This document shows, piece after piece, positions 41,684 to 54,000 of a stretch of DNA of 64,000 bases (the stretch's first letter is position 1; each line of letters opens with the position of its first letter). Location of the stretch: contig CM075770.1 in the NCBI GenBank assembly GCA_037974665.1, positions 1,810,501 through 1,874,500 on the forward strand, written 5' to 3'. A program made the translations under genes and the position numbers. Source of the stretch: Ehretia macrophylla. Lineage: Eukaryota > Streptophyta > Magnoliopsida > Boraginales > Ehretiaceae. Under the pieces are notes generated by a model. It was not told the origin of the DNA and did no database searches. It saw only the letters and a list, made by a program, of their open reading frames with translations.

Positions 41684-42176
41684 GGCAAATGGAACTTAGA
41701 ATGAATTTACAGAAAAAAAACTTAAGTATTGAAGTATAATTTTAGGTCCTATTTTACGTGATTTTAGCAAATATGACAGCAAAATTTGTGTCATAAACAT
41801 TGAAACGGTTCCATCTGCAATGAATGGTGTGTTAAGGTAGATCTTCCTGTTGTATCTTTAACTCTTAATGGTTGAGAATCACAGAGATCACGATATTGCG
41901 TTATTAGGGGATTGAAATCTATTGCGGTGTAAGAGAAATCAAAATGTTGCCATTTGTGGCTTGTTTTCTGCATTATAATATCTGTCCGGGCTTTAAATTC
42001 ATTCATTAAACGTGAAAATGTAACTGTTAAAAATTAGTTCTCTCTTCTTTAAGAACCACATTAAATTGTTTTAATGTTCTTGAAATGTTTAATATTTTCG
42101 GGTCAAATTGTAACAGAAGAGCTCATGTTGCTGCATTTATATGATTCCAAAAGAGTAATTAATGCTTTACCACTGG

Positions 42177-42297
42177 GCATTTAGTCTAATGGTATGATTT
42201 TTGCTTACATGCGAGACGTATCGAGATCAATTTTCGTGTATAATATCCTAAGTGATGTAAAATTGCTTATAACTTCCTTCAATTAAAAAAAAAAAAG
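42177..42297 (+). repeat. tRNA-Pro-derived sequence with A-tail (SINE or tRNA pseudogene)
   Basis: 'gggcatttagtctaatggta' matches the 5' arm and A box of plant tRNA-Pro, and 'gagatcaattttcg' a decayed B box about 34 bases on. The anticodon arm is damaged. About 45 bases later an A-run (42286-42297) closes it, which favours a SINE over a plain tRNA pseudogene. Confidence 0.55.
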
Positions 42298-43128
42298 TAA
42301 CGTTTTATGTCATCCCTTCATCCCTACTTTGTATGATAATAATTCATATATTGAATATCTAATTTCTCGTGTATATGGTAAAAATTATACTATATAAGAA
42401 AGGATGGTAGGGTAAAGAAGTGATATATAGTGTTGCTCATTCCAAAATTGTAAACATTTGTCACCAATATTAGCCTGTAAAAGAATTTTCAATGGAAATG
42501 TATCTGCAGAGGAGTGATGGTGATTAATTGGTTATCTAACCATATAGAATAATTAGTAGTCACTATACACAAATGAATTGCTAACTTTTGACTGTGTGGC
42601 GAGTCTAGGTAATAAAGCTTTTGCTCGTGGGAATAAATCTATTTATAACGCTATGATAATTTATGAGTAAGATTTAATGGTTGTGAATTATTGATACACT
42701 TATAATACAATGTTGTAGACATTTCACAACTACAGGATTTCACTCATAATATTATAATGTTATGAGATCCTTATTGCATGCTTGCCTTTTATGGATGGAT
42801 ATATTAATGTATGGAAAATAATAGTCAGATTTGGATCATCTTATGTCATATAACGTTATATGAGAAATTCAACAGTAATAAATTATATATTCAAACTATT
42901 TTAACATAACTATATGAATATAATCTCTATAATAATGTTATAATAATATCAGAGAATCCCAATATATGATAGTCAGTCTCCTATAGGTCTTCATCGCGAC
43001 CTTCATCTGTCATACTTATAGGGTAAGTGACTAAATGGACATCTTTCGTGTAAGCTACTTGATATGCAAGTATTCCCAGCTTTGAGGTTCTTGGAACACC
43101 TCTAAAGCTTGTTCGGTGTGTTCATTCT

Positions 43129-43520
43129 GTAATGTCCTATATCGGTGTGAGTTATAAATGAACATTGTGAATTCAAATAATAGTTTGGATTAAGCATTTT
43201 GAAGCAGTACTGGATTTGAGTCCTAAAATAGTCATTATGAGATAGTGTCACTTATGAGCTCCAACGATATACGGTATATATATATAGATATCTTCGTAAT
43301 CTATGTAGTGTAGTCCACTTCTGGCATAAATAACTGAGTGTCTTCTGCTCATTTTTGTATTCTGTTTTTGTGTCTATTGATCTTCTGCCCACTCATATCC
43401 TCTTTATCAAATCCTTCTAATACTCACCAGATTCGTTTTAGAGCTTTCTATGCCTCTTTGTATAGGTTAGGCGAATCGACCAACGCACGTCGAATACGAA
43501 CGCCTCTCTCAACAAATTAA
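43129..43520 (+). mobile_element. Possible decayed LTR or small retroelement remnant
   Basis: Begins 'tgtaatgtcctatatcggtg', resembling the 'TGTAAY..CCACATCGG' start common to many small plant LTRs. No second copy, TSD or primer-binding site is found, so this rests on the 5' motif only. Confidence 0.3.
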
Positions 43521-45380
43521 TTAGTCTGCGTCTTTCTATTAAATTAGACCAAATGGAGTAGCTTGTTCTGTGATATTGGTTCTCAGGTATCCAATCAATT
43601 AATCTCCCAAACCGGAGAAACTTAGATTGATAGCATCATATCGTGAATCATTCTGTCAAACCATTGAATTATTTTTTTGAAATTTGGATCCTTGACCTAA
43701 ACAAGTACAATTATCCAAAGATTATAAAAATGCTCCATTTTTTTTTTTTTAATGATGAGGAACATAAACTAATCCAACGTAAGATATTAATTTTTGTGGT
43801 GTGATAATGTGTTACAATGCATGTTCTAAATTAATAAAGGACTAGACGTTATTTGTGCTTTGCGTTTCTAAAAGACAAGAAATAAAGCTTTGAATAGTCA
43901 TAGCAAGGGAAGATAGAAGAGTATAAGGTAAAATTTAAAACTTTTATTATAATAAGTTATTATTTGATTATTTTATCCAAAGCGTTTGAAAATAGTGACA
44001 ATCACGTGACAATCTTCACCTACCCATCTCTTCTATGCTCCCCGGTTCTAAACCAATTATTTTGGGCAGTTGGACATGGCCCTCACAATTAAGTACCATC
44101 CTTTTGCATACTTTTTATCAACTTGACGTTTTCCACTTTCTGCTACAACACGTATCTTTTCCAAGCTTGACAGCTAACAATCATTGGCCAATATTTTACA
44201 TCACAATATTGAAGCCACGTATTGAGATTTTTTCTAGAGATTTCATTTCTAGATAATTTTTTAAAAAAATTTTATAGATTTTTATGCTTATTATTAAAAT
44301 GATATCGACAAATTTTATGACGAATCGAACAAGCCATGTGGGTTGTGGTGGTCGGCCTCGTTGGTATCTTAAACGTCTCGACTTCATCGCCCAGCCCACG
44401 ATGTTTAGTGTGGTCTTTTCTACATCTTATCCTCGGCCACTTCCAAAGGGACTTGGCCATACGGTTAATTGAAATTGTTGGGATTTTGGGTGTCACCTTT
44501 TGAATTTACAAACGAGACAGGTATATATTAATTTTAATAACAATCTCAAATTATAAATTTATAAATAATAAATTCAAATTACTTCTAAACTCACAATATT
44601 AATAATTTCATATTATGTGTCATACTAAGTCAACCAAGTGTAACATACCTTGGGAGCTCACAACTAAAAAGAAGTCATATTTGTTGTGCTTTATCATCCA
44701 CTTCCTCCTATGAATCTCTCCAATCCAAGTTTTTTCTTTTATGTTATTACTTATTACTTAAAGTTGGGCATAGAAATTGGAGATCTCAAGATATACTTCT
44801 GGTTCCTAACTAAACAAAAAAAAATAGAAAACATGAAAATTAATTATGAAGCTTGTGCTAAATATATATATATATCATATGATTTGAATTTAGAACTTCA
44901 AAATATTCCTCTCTTAACCAAACCAATCAAGCTCCCCGGTCAAAGATCACCAACCATGAGAGAGATAAAATTGAAAACTCTTTCCATTTTTATTTTTTTA
45001 AGGCTTGAAGTAACCTTATCTTGTATAAAATGTTAAATTTACGCACCCTTAAATTATAAGTTTTCTTTAAAGCCTGTAATCAGCCCCTCTCATACTCTTG
45101 GTTGGCTAACATAGATAGATTTATTTATTTATTATTTTTTGAAAACTTAGAGATGTTTGACTTCTTTTTTTTTTTTTTGGACAAAAGAGAGATTTGATAT
45201 AGAGATGCGCCACTATGCACCTTACTTGTACCATAAATAAACTCTCACCTTGCTAACACACTAGAGAGAGTATTTTATTCTCTACATCACAACCTACTCT
45301 TCCTCATTTACACCTCTCTCTTCCTCTTCTATATTCAAACACCAAATCAACTCTTCAACTCTCTAGACTCTCACCGGAAA

Positions 45381-45962
45381 ATGACGTCATACGGCACAAT
45401 TCCTTCGTCATCCTCTCCCGGAGGAGGAGTGGCAAACCTTGAGTTCATCTCACGCGCCAAGGAGCGTTTGAAGGCCGGACTCGACACACGTCGGCCGTGG
45501 AAACAAATGTTCGACCTCCACTGTTTCGGTCTTCCGACGAGCTTCTCCGACGCCGTTTCACGAATCAAGTCAAACGTAGCTTACTTTCGCTTGAACTACG
45601 TCATAATCGTTCTCTTAATCCTCTTCTTGAGCCTTCTTTGGCATCCGATGTCGTTAATCGTGTTCGTCATCATGATGGCAGCTTGGCTGTTCTTGTACTT
45701 TCTTCGCGACGAGCCGTTCGTGATTCTCGGCCGTACGATTACTGATCGTGTGGTGCTGATTGTTTTGGCGGTGGTGACGATCGCTTTGTTGTTGCTGACT
45801 CACGCGACGACGAATATTCTAGTGTCGCTGCTGGTTGGTGTAGTGGTGGTGTTGATTCACGCCGCGTTGAGGAGGACTGAGGATTTGTTCTTGGATGATG
45901 AGGCCGCCAGTTTCTTGCACGGCGCCGCAGCTGTCCGTGCTCCTCCACCTGCACCGGTGTAA
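45381..45962 (+). CDS. PRA1 family protein, F clade
   Basis: Single-exon gene, 193 residues. N-terminal cytosolic part has the clade F pattern '[11 protein letters not shown]' then '[24 protein letters not shown]'. Two hydrophobic hairpins follow: about residues 74-110 ('[20 protein letters not shown]..') and 124-162 ('[20 protein letters not shown]..'), with the conserved 'RDEPFVI' between them. A short acidic segment '[14 protein letters not shown]' and a Pro-rich end complete it. PRA1 proteins are ER/Golgi/endosome membrane proteins that bind prenylated Rab GTPases and help in vesicle traffic. The ATG follows a CT-rich leader. The gene is GC-richer than its surroundings, usual for intronless plant genes. 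Confidence 0.95.
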   Translation: MTSYGTIPSSSSPGGGVANLEFISRAKERLKAGLDTRRPWKQMFDLHCFGLPTSFSDAVSRIKSNVAYFRLNYVIIVLLILFLSLLWHPMSLIVFVIMMAAWLFLYFLRDEPFVILGRTITDRVVLIVLAVVTIALLLLTHATTNILVSLLVGVVVVLIHAALRRTEDLFLDDEAASFLHGAAAVRAPPPAPV

Positions 45963-46817
45963 TTTGTACTGAATTGTTTGATGCGTGTCGTGAAATAATT
46001 TAGTTCTTTTCTTTTTCCGTGTGTAAATACCACGAACAGTTGATTCCAATTGATTGAAGCGTGTGCTGTTGTGAAATAAATTTAGCTTTTATTTTTATTG
46101 TAAATATCAACAACAGTCTCTTACCTCCTCGTGATATGAATTTTTAGTTTTTTTTTTTCTTCAAAAAGTTATTACGAAATGATATTAATTTAAAACACGA
46201 AGGAATAATAGGTACAAAAATATCAAGAATAAAATGGGATTTTTAAAAAGTTAAGGGAATATTTGTTTATCTAAACTCTATCGTAATTTATGTTTTGTTT
46301 TCTATTTGTTTTTTCTCTCTTGTTTGTATTTTTTTGTTTTTCCATTATTGGTTTTTTTTTTGGGTCAAAATTTTCCATTATTGGTGAAATGAGTGATTCT
46401 TGTTAATTTGTGTGCCCTGATTATAACATTACATTTGACCAATATAATACGACAATGCAATGTTTGACGGAGATAACCAATCCTGCTGGATGGTCTAATC
46501 CACACTCAGTCGGATCGTTTTGAAATTTTTTTCTTAAAACAAAAATAAAGTGTTTATTTTTTACTTATAACGAGGGAGATAGATTATAATAAATTTATTT
46601 CAAAATTATAAATTTTGTAATACAATAATGTGTTTTAATACGTATTTTAAGTTAGTCAAAAGTCAAATAATATTTGTGATGATAAACATAAGAACCAAAA
46701 AAAAAGTGTTTGTTTGATAGCTGTTTAATAAAACCACAAATATATATTTGACATTAGTTCTAAATTCCCATATGAGGTTAGATTCACCCCAATTTAAATT
46801 ACACAAACATCGATTAA
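45963..46817. other. 3' UTR and AT-rich intergenic DNA
   Basis: Contains the PRA1 gene 3' end and AT-rich DNA. No gene or clear repeat seen. Confidence 0.55.
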
Positions 46818-47152
46818 GGGCATCTTTAATAGAGTCTTTAAATGTAAATTTTTTCTAATTTAAGTGTTTTTAGATACTCCAGTCTCTAAAAATAACATTA
46901 TTCATGGCAAAAGTACGCGGGGTCCACCATTTTTGGCTTAAAAGATGCTAAAATAGAGACACAATCTCCATTTTATTCTACAAATTTGTTGAAGAAAATA
47001 GAAACTAGGTCTCTATATTGACATCTTTTAAGCCAAAAGTAGTGAACCCCACGTACTTTTATTATAAATAGTGTTACTTTTAAAGACTAAGATCTCTAAA
47101 AATACCCAAATTTAAAAAGTTTTGCATTTTAGAGACTCCATTGAGGATAGCC
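46818..47152. mobile_element. Foldback MITE, Tourist (PIF/Harbinger)-like
   Basis: 335 bases whose two halves are near reverse complements over about 140 bases each: the left end 'GGGCATCTTTAATAGAGTC' pairs with the right end read back as 'GGCTATCCTCAATGGAGTC', and inner parts ('aaaagtacg.ggggt.cac', 'ttggcttaaaagatg') also match. It is flanked by TAA at 46815-46817 and TAA at 47153-47155, the 3-base duplication made by PIF/Harbinger transposases. It has no coding region. Confidence 0.85.
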
Positions 47153-47207
47153 TAAAGATGATGGATTCAGGGAACTATATCTCCCATAACGTTGAGCAAG
47201 TTGATAA

Positions 47208-47212
47208 AAGGG
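47208..47212 (+). repeat. Target site duplication AAGGG (left) of the gypsy element
   Basis: AAGGG abuts the 5' LTR and is repeated exactly at 59193-59197 after the 3' LTR. Confidence 0.92.
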
Positions 47213-50200
47213 TGTGAGGCCTGACCTCGATTTGCGTGCGATACCTCGTTTCGCCTAACCTAGATTTGTGTGCCTTGACCTAGGTTTAAGAATCGTGTTT
47301 CGTTTTGTGTGCCTTGCATTGAACTACGTGCATACACTTAGGGTTGTGTGCATTTACTTGAGAAACGTGCATTTGTCTCGTAATTCGTGCCCTTTCTCGT
47401 AGTACGTGTCCTAAACCTAGGAAAGCGTGCCCGCACACTAATCGAGAAAGTATCTTACACGAAGCACTGAATCATTAATTAATCCTACAAACTCCACTAA
47501 CTGATATTAAATTGCTAATTCAACTCATTAGAAGACGAAATTGCACCAAAAGCTAAGCATTCTTTATTCTTTATTCTTTGCATATCCCAAACACACAATT
47601 AAAATAATGCTCAAAAGATGACAAAGATTCAACATTTTTTCAAGCCTTGGCCGACCATGTAGGTGCATGTAATCAAGCTTTGCAATTTCAAAGTTTATGC
47701 TTAGACAAGTTATGACACAATGCATAAAAAAAATTGGCTCAAAACTTTACCCAAAGCTCCATATTCTCGACATACTCCAATTGCCCATGCTAGACACTTC
47801 AAACATGCTCCTTAAAGACACAAAAATCTGAAATTTACAAGCTCAAGGCCGACACAAACATCTTATTCATCAAAGCCTTTCATTTTTCTTTCATTCTTTC
47901 TTTTCTTCTCACATTTTCTCTCACTCTCTCTCATTTCTTCTCTCTCTCTCGGCCCTAGCTGAAATTGTAGACTCCATAGCTAAGTTCTTCATCCTAAGGC
48001 TTTTCAAGACCTCTAAGCTACTTAGGAGCTCGAACAAGCAAAGCTAGGAGCAAAGAAACACACATGCAAGCTCTTTGAACCTTCATTTCGGCTTAGGTGA
48101 GTTGTTAGCTTCCATTTCGTTTTCTTCTTGTTCCAACCACATGCACCTACTAAGAACTTGGTTACTAAGCTAGGAAATTAGAGAAAATCAGGTGGTCTCT
48201 CGGCTAAGCAAGGAAAAGAGTCAATCTTGTGCATCCTCAAGAGTTTGTGCATCTTCTTTGTTGTCTTGCTAAGGTGAGGGTTAAAATTTCTTGAAAAACT
48301 TTTGAAAACCACATGCATGCCTTTGAATGTCCATTTTTACCTCTGTACTTGTGATATATGTGTGTTCATAAGCTTTTATAAACATGCATGGTAAGATATT
48401 TGGCTAGAATGTGATGATAGTTGAAATCGCGTATGGGACAGCCTTCTGCCTTGTTGGTGCGGGGTGATTTTTACCAGGTAAATGATGTTGAAAATGCGTG
48501 AAAATTGGTAGGTGACTAGTTTTGCCAGTTCTGAGAATTTTTCGTAGAAATAGGCCAAAGCTAATTTTGACTCTAAGGTCCTCAAAATGGCAAAATATAA
48601 AAATGTGTCCAAATCTGGAAAAATGAAGCAGGTTTTGGCAGATTCACTGTTCTTGTAGAACGAACCAGTTTTGACTTAGTAAATGGCATCCAAAATGCAT
48701 GAAATTTCGTGTGCTGCTAGATTTTTCAGTTCTGGACATTTTTGTCAGAAATGGACTAAGGCCAAATCTGACCCTAAGGCCCTCAAACACGACAAGTATT
48801 GAAATGTGTGTAAATCTGGACAGTTTTGTGTAGTTTCACGGTTTTGGCTATAACTCTTAAACCCGAACTCCAAATGATGTGAGGTTTGTTTCTGAATTTA
48901 GCTCACTCCTTAAGCTTTTGACATCTTGTTCACTGGAATTGGAGATTGTTTGCTTGTCTCAATTATTGTGAGAAAACAGTCTATTGCAGTGAGGGTTTCA
49001 CCTATTGATATGCTTAGAAAAATTATTGTAGCTTCTCTTGTTGTATTAAATGCTTGGGATTGTGGCATTTGGATGTTGTGTGGACTGTTTTGAATACTTG
49101 AGGGTGTTTGAATTAATCAATGCATGGCTTGAGTTTAATTATGAGATGACTTGGGGCTTAATCACACGGGTAAGCACGAATTGAAACCCTAGTGACTAGG
49201 TAAACTCACTAAGTGTTGATCCTATGGATATCGTGTTTGATTATATAATTAGTAGGCTGCCCGTAGTTTCCCTCATAGCCCTAAACATGATTTTGATGAT
49301 TACAGTTGACAAGTAGGCCTTTCTTGCTCTCGGTCCCACGTAGATGTCGTTGCATGATGAATAATCTTATTATTTGAGTACGTGAACTTCGAAATGAGTT
49401 ATATGACTTGATTTAAATGCATTACATGGCTGCCCGTTTAATATTCATATAACTCCATGTGCTTTTCAAGTGAAATTGTCTGTCATATCGTGTCTCGCTT
49501 GTTTACTTATCAATGTGCAATCTTATGACTGTTCGGAGGTAACCTACTTTGTTGACCTCCAAATGTGATATATTAAATGTCATAAATATGCATTGCATAT
49601 AAGGTTGCAACCTTTCATTCTGGCGTGGTAGCGTTCACGCACACCGGGCGGCATCGGGCTTGCCGGTGCAACCGTGACTACCATTGTCCAATTCCCTCTC
49701 TCGCTTGGGGGCTAGACTTCTCGGAGAGTTGGGTCGTAGGATTTCGGGGTACATCCGGAGTACACCCATTTGGCGTGATAAGGGGATGATTTGAAGTCGG
49801 ATGCAACAATTGATACTGGAAATGAACTGAGAGCAAAAGCTCACCGTATCCTTTTCACTATGTGTATAAGTACTCTCGCTTGGTTCCTAAAGGACCTCGG
49901 GGAGGAAAAACGGGTAACTGTGTTCTTTTACTGTTATATTACATCATGTACTTACTTGTGATACATGTCACGCTTGCAAAAAGAGTTTTCACAAGTTGAA
50001 CCGGAAAATGAGTTTCAAAACTTATTTCTCGTTCCCCCTCGCTGAGTTCATAAAGACTCACCCTCTTTTATCATCTCAGGTGAAGAAGACCAAGAACAGG
50101 TACCCAAGGACAACGTGCCTAATGATGATTCCTTGGAATGATTGCTTGCCCTACGTGCCTTGCTTGACTATGGCCATTTTGTGAACGATATGTTGCTTGA

Positions 50201-50775
50201 AGACTGTTTGATTTCTTATGATACTTGCTATTGTATTGTAAATGACCCCCGTTGTAATTTGGGGTCTAATTTTGGCTTGTACTGATCGTAACTAGATAGA
50301 CACTACTATAGTCGTTTTGTTATCACTATTTGGCTAGTATCTATCACAGGATTATGACGTATCAGGTAAGGATTAAGTAAAATGAATCTATCCAATCTTA
50401 AGCAGGTACTCATTGTTAAGCTAAGATCAACAGGTACTTTTGTAATAAGGATTAACAAACAAGCGAGACATAGTATTATGCTAGGTTATTAATTAAACGA
50501 GACTTCGAGATAACTAGTAGGCGTTTCGATTGGTGATAAATAGTAATCTTAGTTAGAAATGAAATTGAGATTGGAAATTCTGAGGCGTTTAGAGAACTAG
50601 GTCAAACTAAAGAGCCTAATTATAGCCGTTATGCTACCAGTTTTCTAGAAAATTTGTGGAGTTTAGGCTAAAACGTTAAGTGTTAAACTTTCATGAATGA
50701 TTAAGTACGTAATATGACTTGAATGTTTAGATCACACCCTAGTCTAACCTTTATAGGTCGGGTTGGGGCGTGACA
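47213..50775 (+). mobile_element. 5' LTR of Ty3/gypsy retrotransposon
   Basis: 3563 bases, TGTGAGGC... to ...GCGTGACA, matching 55605-59192 along its whole length with scattered substitutions and small indels. It contains a CT-rich stretch (about 47880-47955) and an internal imperfect tandem duplication of about 190 bases (about 48440-48835). Such long LTRs are typical of the Tekay/Del chromovirus group. Confidence 0.95.
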
Positions 50776-50786
50776 CCTTAGAAGAA

Positions 50787-50798
50787 TGGTATCAGAGC
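50787..50798 (+). other. Gypsy primer-binding site (initiator tRNA-Met)
   Basis: TGGTATCAGAGC, perfect match to the common plant site, 11 bases after the 5' LTR. Confidence 0.9.
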
Positions 50799-51052
50799 TT
50801 AGATTGCTTAAGCTGGGTTTAACTCTCGGACCATGGGTAGAAGCCCTAAGGTTATTAGGATGACTTGTTTATGTGTTATTGTGTGACAATATCAATTGTG
50901 CCTTCTCTGTTTCTATGTGCTTATGTGATTAACATGACCAAATTGTTTCTAGAATTGTATATCTATATAAAATTATATGTTGCATATCTTATGCATTAAA
51001 TTCTTGTCTTGTCGTATTCCAATAAATTGTGCATCGTAATCAGTGCCTATAG

Positions 51053-54000
51053 ATAGCTGGCCCTAGTACCCGCACTACTAATAGGAGCGGTGAGCCCCAA
51101 GAGACCGGAGTTGCTTATCAAACTAATCCCAGCATGGCTACATTTAATATGATGACGAATGCCATGGATCGCGTGTCGTGAGTGATGGAACGTCAAGATG
51201 CACGTGAAGCGAACAATAACAACAACAACAACAGGAATGATGGTAACCATGGGAGACATAGCAGAATGCGGGAGTTTCTTGACTTTCGCCCGTCCAGATT
51301 CCACGGGGAAGCTGATGATGAAAAAGCAGAGGCTTGGCTGTTTGAGATCGAGAGGATTTTCAGGCCACTTGACTATACTGATGAAGAAAAGGTTGAGTTC
51401 GCTGTGTTTCTATTGCACGGGGATGCAAAGCATTGGTGGCACACTGTGGAGGCACTTTGGGAAACTGATCATACACCTCGCTTGTGGGGTAAATTCGTTA
51501 AGGCATTCAAGGAGAAATATGTAGCTGCAGTTTCCAAGCAGAGGCGGATTGAAGAATTCATGCACTTGAACCAAGGTAACATGACGGTGGCCCAGTACGA
51601 GGCTCGTTTTGACCGATTGTCCCGTTATGCTCAATACATGGTCAGTACCCCTGAGGCGAAGATGTGGAAATTTATGAATGGGTTGAGGCCAGAGATTCAG
51701 GACCAGTTGGCTTCGCATAACTTTGATACTTATTCTGCTCTCCTTGCTGCTGCTTCCCGAGTTGAGAAGAGAAAACTTGATAGAGTCGGTTTGAGCCAGC
51801 TGAACAAGAAACCGTATCAGCCTCCAAGTCAACAGAGGAAATTCCAGAGCCAGAGTCGCAGTCAGGGCCAGAGCCAGAACATACCAGTTAATAACCGTGG
51901 CCCGACTAAAGCACCATCAGCCTCTTCCACCTGCGGATCCACATGTAGTTTACCTGCTACTCAGTTTATCAACTGTTCTTACTGCGACAAGAAGGGTCAC
52001 ACCGAGGCCCAGTGCTGGAAGAAGTCAGGACGATGTGTGCGGTGTGGCAGTGATCAGCATCAGATCAAGGATTGCCCTAAATGGCAAGGAGGTCAAAATC
52101 AAGTTAAACCAGCTGGTAGAGGCAAGGCTCCAATTCCTAGAGTTCAGGCTCGAGCTTATGCTATTGAGTGCGAGGAGCTTCCAGAGGAGACCCCTGTTGT
52201 TGAAGGTACATTCTTGATACTGAATCAACCTGTTAGGGTGCTAATTGATCCAGGTGCTACTCATTCATTTATTACTCCCTTATGTGTGCAACGTGTGAAA
52301 CTACGAGTTGTATGTTTGCCTTACGAAGTAGAAGTTGGTACTCCGATGGGTTCTAAACTTGTTACTAGCTCAGCTTGTAAAGCATGTAAAATCCAAATTA
52401 AAGATAGAGAATTCTCAGTCAATCTTATTGTATTACCTTTTCGAGACTATGAAGTCATCTTACGGATGGACTGGTTAGCAAAGCATCATGCCCAACTAGA
52501 TTGCCGGACGAAGATTGTAACATTCCGGATACCTGGTCAACCAATATTGGAGGTAATGGGTCGAAGAGACTTCACCAGGAGTTCCATCATTTCATCTACA
52601 AAAGCAGTGAAGTCCTTGAGAAAGGGATGTAGTGGATACCTAGCTTACCTTATCAACAAGCCGTCAGACAAAGCTAAGTTGGGGGAGATGCCAGTGATTA
52701 AAGATTATGCGGATGTGTTTCCAGAAGAATTGCCCGGTTTACCCCCAAATCGGGAGATCAAGTTTATTATAGAATTACTGCCTGGCACCCAGCCGATATC
52801 TAAAGCTCTCTATCGTATGAAACCAGCCGAGCTACAAGAATTGAAGGACCAATTGCAAGGATTGTTGAAGAAGGGGTTTGTTCAACCAAGTTCTTCTCCA
52901 TGGGGTGCGCCAGTCCTATTTGTAAAGAAGAAAGACGGAACGCTGAGGCTATGCATCGATTACCGAGGATTGAACCAAGTGACTGTCAAGAATAAATATC
53001 CACTTCCACTGATTGATGAGTTGTTTGATCAACTTCAAGGAGCTAAAGTATATTCAAAGCTCGATTTAAGGCAAGGGTACTATTAGTTGCGGATCAAAAA
53101 GGAGGATGTGCCTAAAACGGCTTTCAGGACGAGATATGGGCATTATGAATATGTGGTGATGCCATTTGGACTAACTAATGCCCCTGCAGCTTTTATGGAC
53201 TTGATGCACAAGGTGTTTCAACCCTACTCGGACCAATTTGTGGTGATCTTCATTGATGATATTTTGGTATACTCGAAATCTAAGGCCGAGCACGAACAAC
53301 ACCTGCGATTGGTACTGCAGAAACTTCGAGAGCATCAATTGTATGCAAAGTTTAGCAAATGTGAATTTTGGTTGTAGCAGATTGCATTTTCGGGGCACAT
53401 CATATCGCAAGAGGGAATAGCAGTGGATTCAACAAAGACAGAAGCGGTGATGTCTTGGAAGAAGCCGGAAAACGTTACGGAGGTTCGGAGTTTTCTTGGT
53501 CTAGCCGGCTATTATCGGAGGTTCGTGAAGGATTTCTCAAAGATTGCAGGACCGCTTACAAAGCTCACTCAAAAGAAAACAAGGTTCGTGTGGGATGATA
53601 AGTGTGAGAACAGCTTCCAAGAATTGAAGAAAAGATTGACTACTGCACCCGTTCTTGCATTGCCTGAAGGGAGTGAAGGTTTTGTAATCTATAGCGATGT
53701 TTCGAATGAAGGACTGGGATGTGTATTGATGCAAAATTGTAGGGTGATTGCGTATGCTTCTAGGAAACCGAAGCAGTATGAATTGAATTACCCGACGCAT
53801 GATTTGGAGTTAGCGGCTATTGTGTTTGCACTTAAGAAATGGAGGCACTATCTGTGGGGTAACAAGTTCGAGGTGTTTACTGATCACAAGAGCTTGAAAT
53901 ACTTATTCTCACAAAAAGAGTTGAACATGAGGCAAAGACGGTGGATGGAGCTTTTGGATGATTATAACTGCACAATCAATTATGTGCCCGGTAAAGCAAA

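Larger units (their letters stand above)
41684..45380. other. Intergenic region, no protein gene
   Basis: AT-rich DNA between two genes pointing in opposite directions away from here, so it should hold both promoters. It contains a tRNA-Pro-like fragment (42177-42297) and a possible LTR remnant near 43129. A TATA-like 'cataaataaa' near 45232 sits about 150 bases before the PRA1 ATG. I see no coding region. Confidence 0.55.
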
